This document shows positions 61,281-64,000 of a stretch of 64,000 bases of DNA, one piece after another; position 1 is the stretch's first letter, and every line of letters starts with the position of its first letter. The notes under the pieces were generated by a model. The model was not told the origin of the DNA and did no database searches. It saw only the letters and a list, made by a program, of their open reading frames with translations. Source of the DNA: Frigidibacter sp. GTDB lineage: Bacteria > Pseudomonadota > Alphaproteobacteria > Rhodobacterales > Rhodobacteraceae. The stretch lies in NCBI RefSeq assembly GCF_030695035.1, contig NZ_JAUYTT010000005.1, positions 1 through 64,000 on the forward strand, given 5' to 3'. The position numbers and the translations under genes were made by a program.

Positions 61281-64000
61281 CCCGCAACGCCGCAAGCGCG
61301 CGGCAGGTTCTGGCGGCAGAGCCCCGCGCCTCGACCTGGTTGTCGGCCAATGCCGGATCGGGCAAGACCCGCGTGCTGACCGACCGGGTTGCGCGGCTGC
61401 TTCTGGGCGGGACGGAACCGCAGCACATCCTGTGCCTGACCTATACCAAGGCCGCCGCGTCGGAGATGCAGAACCGGCTGTTCCGCCGTCTGGGCGAATG
61501 GGCGATGCTGGAGCAGGGCCGCCTGCGCGCTGCACTGGCCGAGCTTGGCATCGACGGCATGGTCAGCGACGAGACGCTGGCCGAGGCGCGGCGGCTGTTC
61601 GCCCGCGCCATCGAGACGCCGGGCGGGCTGCGCATCCAGACCATCCACTCGTTCTGCGCCGGCCTGCTGCGGAGATTTCCGCTGGAGGCCGGGGTGTCGC
61701 CCGACTTCACCGAGATGGATGACCGCGCCGCCGAACTGCTGCGCGCCGAGATTGTCGAGGAGCTGGCGGGGGGCGGGGATATCGGCGCGGTGGATGCGCT
61801 GGCGGGGCTGGTGGCGGGGGATGACCTGTCGCCCGTTCTGGACGATTTGTGCAGGAATAGTGACGCATTTGCCGTTCCGCTGACCCGCCCGGCAGCGCTG
61901 TCGCTGTTCGACCTTCCGCCCGGCTATGACCGCGCCGCGCTGATGGCAGAGGTGCTGATGGGCGATGAGGCCGCACTGCTGGCCGATCTGGTGCCGCTGC
62001 TGCTGGCCAGCGGACCGAACGATTGCAAGGCGGGGGAGCGGCTGGCCTCTCTGGACCTCACGGACACCGATTGCCTGACCGCGCTGGAAGACGTGCTGCT
62101 GACCGGCAAGGGCGCCAAGGAGCCCTTCACCGCCAAGACCGGCAGCTTCCCGACCAAGGGACTCGCCTCCGGTGCCTGCGCGCCCCTCATGCCCCGCCTT
62201 CAGGCGCTGATGCTGCGGGTAGAGGCGGCGCGGCCGCGGCGGATCGCGCTGGCGGCGGCAGAGCGCGCGCTGGCGCTGCACCGTTTCGCCACTGCCTTCC
62301 TGCCGCGCTACCACGCCCGGAAGGCGGCCCGCGGCTGGCTGGATTTCGATGACCTGATCGCCCGCGCCGGGCGGCTTCTGTCGGATCGCAGCGTGGCGCA
62401 ATGGGTGCTGTTCCGGCTCGATGGCGGCATCGACCACATTCTGGTAGACGAGGCGCAGGACACCAGCCCCGGCCAATGGGCGGTGATCGAACGGCTGAGC
62501 GAGGAGTTCACCGCGGGTGAGGGCGCGCGCGAGGGGCGGCGGACGCTGTTCGTGGTCGGTGACAAGAAGCAGTCGATCTACAGCTTTCAGGGCGCCGACC
62601 TGACCGCCTTTGACCGGATGCGCGGGCAGTTTGCCAGCCGCTTCCAGGCCGTCGGCGCGGCGATGCAGGATCTGACTCTGGACCACTCCTTCCGATCCTC
62701 CCCCGCCGTGCTGCGGGTGGTGGACCTTGCCTTCGACGGGCGGGCGGACCGCGGCATCGGCGGCGCGCCGCTGCATCTGGCCTTCAAGGATCAGATGCCG
62801 GGGCGGGTGGACCTCTGGCCGCTGATCCCCAAGGCGGAGCGCGAGGAGCCGGAGGCCTGGGACGCGCCGGTGGACCAGTTGCCCGAGGCGCATCCGGCGG
62901 TGCAACTGGCCCGGCGGATCGCGCGCTGGATCGGCGAGACCATCGCGGCGGGCACGCAGATCCCGGTGCCCGGCGGCACGCGCCCGGTGCATGAGGGTGA
63001 CTTCCTGATCCTGGTGCAGCGGCGGTCGGACCTGTTTGCCGAGATCATCGCAGCCTGCAAGGCGGCGGGGCTGGCGATTGCCGGGGCCGACAGGCTGAAG
63101 CTGGGCGGCGAGCTGGCGGTGAAGGACATCCGCGCCGTGCTGGCTTTTCTGGCAACGCCAGAGGATGACCTGTCGCTGGCCGCCGCCCTGCGCTCCCCCC
63201 TGTTCGGCTGGACCGAGGCGCAGCTTTACGATCTGGCGCAGCCGCGTAAGGGCTACCTTTGGCAGGCGCTGCGCGGGCGCGAGGATCATGCGGAAACCCG
63301 CGCCATCCTGAACGACCTGCGCGACTGGGCAGATTTCCTGCGGCCCTATGAGCTGATCGAGCGGCTGCTGACCCGGCACGCCGGCCGCAAGCGGCTGGTG
63401 GCGCGACTGGGGCCGGAGGCTGAGGATGGTATCGACGAGCTGCTGACGCAGGCGCTTGCCTTCGAACGCAGCGCGGTGCCCAGCCTGACCGGGTTCCTGG
63501 TCTGGATGGAGGGCGGCGATGTCGAGGTGAAGCGCCGCCCCGAGGCTGCAGGCCGCGCGATCCGGGTGATGACGGTGCATGGCGCCAAGGGGCTGGAGGC
63601 GCCGGTGGTGATCTTGCCCGATACCATCCGCGGCGAGCGAAACCGGGGCGCCGCGATCCTGCGGCTGGAGGATGGCCCGCCGGTCTGGGGCACCAACGCC
63701 GATGAATCGCCCCCGGTGATGACTGCGGCCCGCGCGGCAGCGAAGGCACGGGAGGCGGAGGAGCGGGACCGGCTGCTCTATGTGGCGATGACGCGGGCAG
63801 AAAGCTGGCTGGTGGTCTGCGGCGCGGGGGATGCGGGCAGCAGCGGCGATCAGTGGTGGAGCCTTGTGGCCGCGGCAATGGAGAAGGCCGGGGCGGAACC
63901 GGCGCAGGTGGGGTTTGGGCAGATCCTTCGGTCTTTCTCAGGGGAGTGGCCGGTGGATGCTCCTTCGGCCACCCCCACTGTGGCACAGACGGGCCGGCCG
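61277..64000 (+). CDS. addA: Double-strand break repair helicase AddA (3' end cut by window)
   Basis: The first 908 codons are present with no stop before the window end; the full protein is about 1100-1150 residues. UvrD-type helicase: Walker A SANAGSGKTRVLTDR (near residue 23), motif Ia LCLTYTKAAASEMQNRL, HSFCAGLLRRFPLEAG, Walker B DHILVDEAQDTSPGQW (near residue 388), motif III VVGDKKQSIYSFQGAD, motif V VMTVHGAKGLEAPVV and motif VI LLYVAMTRAESWLVV. The C-terminal nuclease domain would lie beyond 64000. ATG 61277 overlaps the addB stop (ATGA). Confidence 0.95.
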   Translation, partial: MTRNAASARQVLAAEPRASTWLSANAGSGKTRVLTDRVARLLLGGTEPQHILCLTYTKAAASEMQNRLFRRLGEWAMLEQGRLRAALAELGIDGMVSDETLAEARRLFARAIETPGGLRIQTIHSFCAGLLRRFPLEAGVSPDFTEMDDRAAELLRAEIVEELAGGGDIGAVDALAGLVAGDDLSPVLDDLCRNSDAFAVPLTRPAALSLFDLPPGYDRAALMAEVLMGDEAALLADLVPLLLASGPNDCKAGERLASLDLTDTDCLTALEDVLLTGKGAKEPFTAKTGSFPTKGLASGACAPLMPRLQALMLRVEAARPRRIALAAAERALALHRFATAFLPRYHARKAARGWLDFDDLIARAGRLLSDRSVAQWVLFRLDGGIDHILVDEAQDTSPGQWAVIERLSEEFTAGEGAREGRRTLFVVGDKKQSIYSFQGADLTAFDRMRGQFASRFQAVGAAMQDLTLDHSFRSSPAVLRVVDLAFDGRADRGIGGAPLHLAFKDQMPGRVDLWPLIPKAEREEPEAWDAPVDQLPEAHPAVQLARRIARWIGETIAAGTQIPVPGGTRPVHEGDFLILVQRRSDLFAEIIAACKAAGLAIAGADRLKLGGELAVKDIRAVLAFLATPEDDLSLAAALRSPLFGWTEAQLYDLAQPRKGYLWQALRGREDHAETRAILNDLRDWADFLRPYELIERLLTRHAGRKRLVARLGPEAEDGIDELLTQALAFERSAVPSLTGFLVWMEGGDVEVKRRPEAAGRAIRVMTVHGAKGLEAPVVILPDTIRGERNRGAAILRLEDGPPVWGTNADESPPVMTAARAAAKAREAEERDRLLYVAMTRAESWLVVCGAGDAGSSGDQWWSLVAAAMEKAGAEPAQVGFGQILRSFSGEWPVDAPSATPTVAQTGRP

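Noticed and set aside
1-64000. CRISPR arrays, insertion sequences, prophage or rRNA
   Set aside because: No regularly spaced long repeats, transposase, integrase or rRNA-like sequence seen; tRNA-Leu has no integrated element beside it.

Overview
The window is chromosomal DNA of a Rhodobacterales (Rhodobacter-like) alphaproteobacterium. The evidence is the very high G+C content, the regB / senC / regA / hvrA redox-control cluster, the lptCAB-rpoN-hpf-ptsN block, a kinase-less DivL-type PAS protein beside tsaE/amgK/murU/addB/addA, long hibernation factor, TspO, and alphaproteobacterial RpoH and CtrA promoter motifs. Genes are dense, with many 1-8 nt overlaps. There are no insertion sequences, prophage, CRISPR array or rRNA. 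There is one tRNA, tRNA-Leu(CAG).

Layout. 1-7.7 kb: glutamate synthase gltD and gltB, separated by a secreted unknown protein and a GFA-family protein, all leftward. 7.7-10 kb: uppP, an NAD-binding NDUFA9-like protein and tRNA-Leu. 10-16 kb: a rightward block running RNase D, KdsD, LptC, LptA, LptB, RpoN, HPF and PtsN, which links Kdo/LPS supply and export with nitrogen-type regulation. 16-27.4 kb: surface polysaccharide genes. These are galU-galE-GT4-GT2-GT14-sulfotransferase in one leftward run, then cysQ-kdsB-GT2 in another, and a divergent ABC-2 permease. A PAPS-type sulfotransferase near a PAP phosphatase (CysQ) suggests a sulfated glycan. 27.4-36.3 kb: alkB, dnaK-dnaJ behind a clear RpoH promoter, radC, an unknown secreted protein and secA. 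36.4-39.5 kb: a parvulin, argJ, mutT and a 45-residue unknown protein. 39.5-45 kb: the leftward rimP-nusA-ylxR-infB operon. 45.1-50.2 kb: tspO, an HWE-family histidine kinase, a YciE/DUF892 ferritin-like stress protein, DUF2853, ahcY and a small secreted unknown. 50.4-54.2 kb: an HD hydrolase and hvrA-regA-senC divergent from regB. 54.3-64 kb: the divL-like gene, a tsaE-amgK fusion, murU, addB and addA, which is cut by the window end.

Most of the genes are ordinary core functions. The unexplained signal is in the non-coding DNA. (1) A direct-repeat element with exact 11-bp spacing, TGYAT-N6-TGYAT-N6, occurs three times, at 6057, 31538 and 47455. (2) A possible terminator/antiterminator pair lies upstream of yciE, in the only long gene-free stretch, 47352-47800. 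(3) The rimP-nusA-infB leader carries an intrinsic terminator directly against the rimP ribosome binding site, with a complementary upstream segment that could act as an antiterminator. (4) A perfect CtrA box lies upstream of divL. (5) A general-stress (EcfG-type) promoter match lies upstream of yciE. (6) A REP-like palindrome occurs in two copies. (7) A TAGGTAAA-type motif is repeated around gltD.
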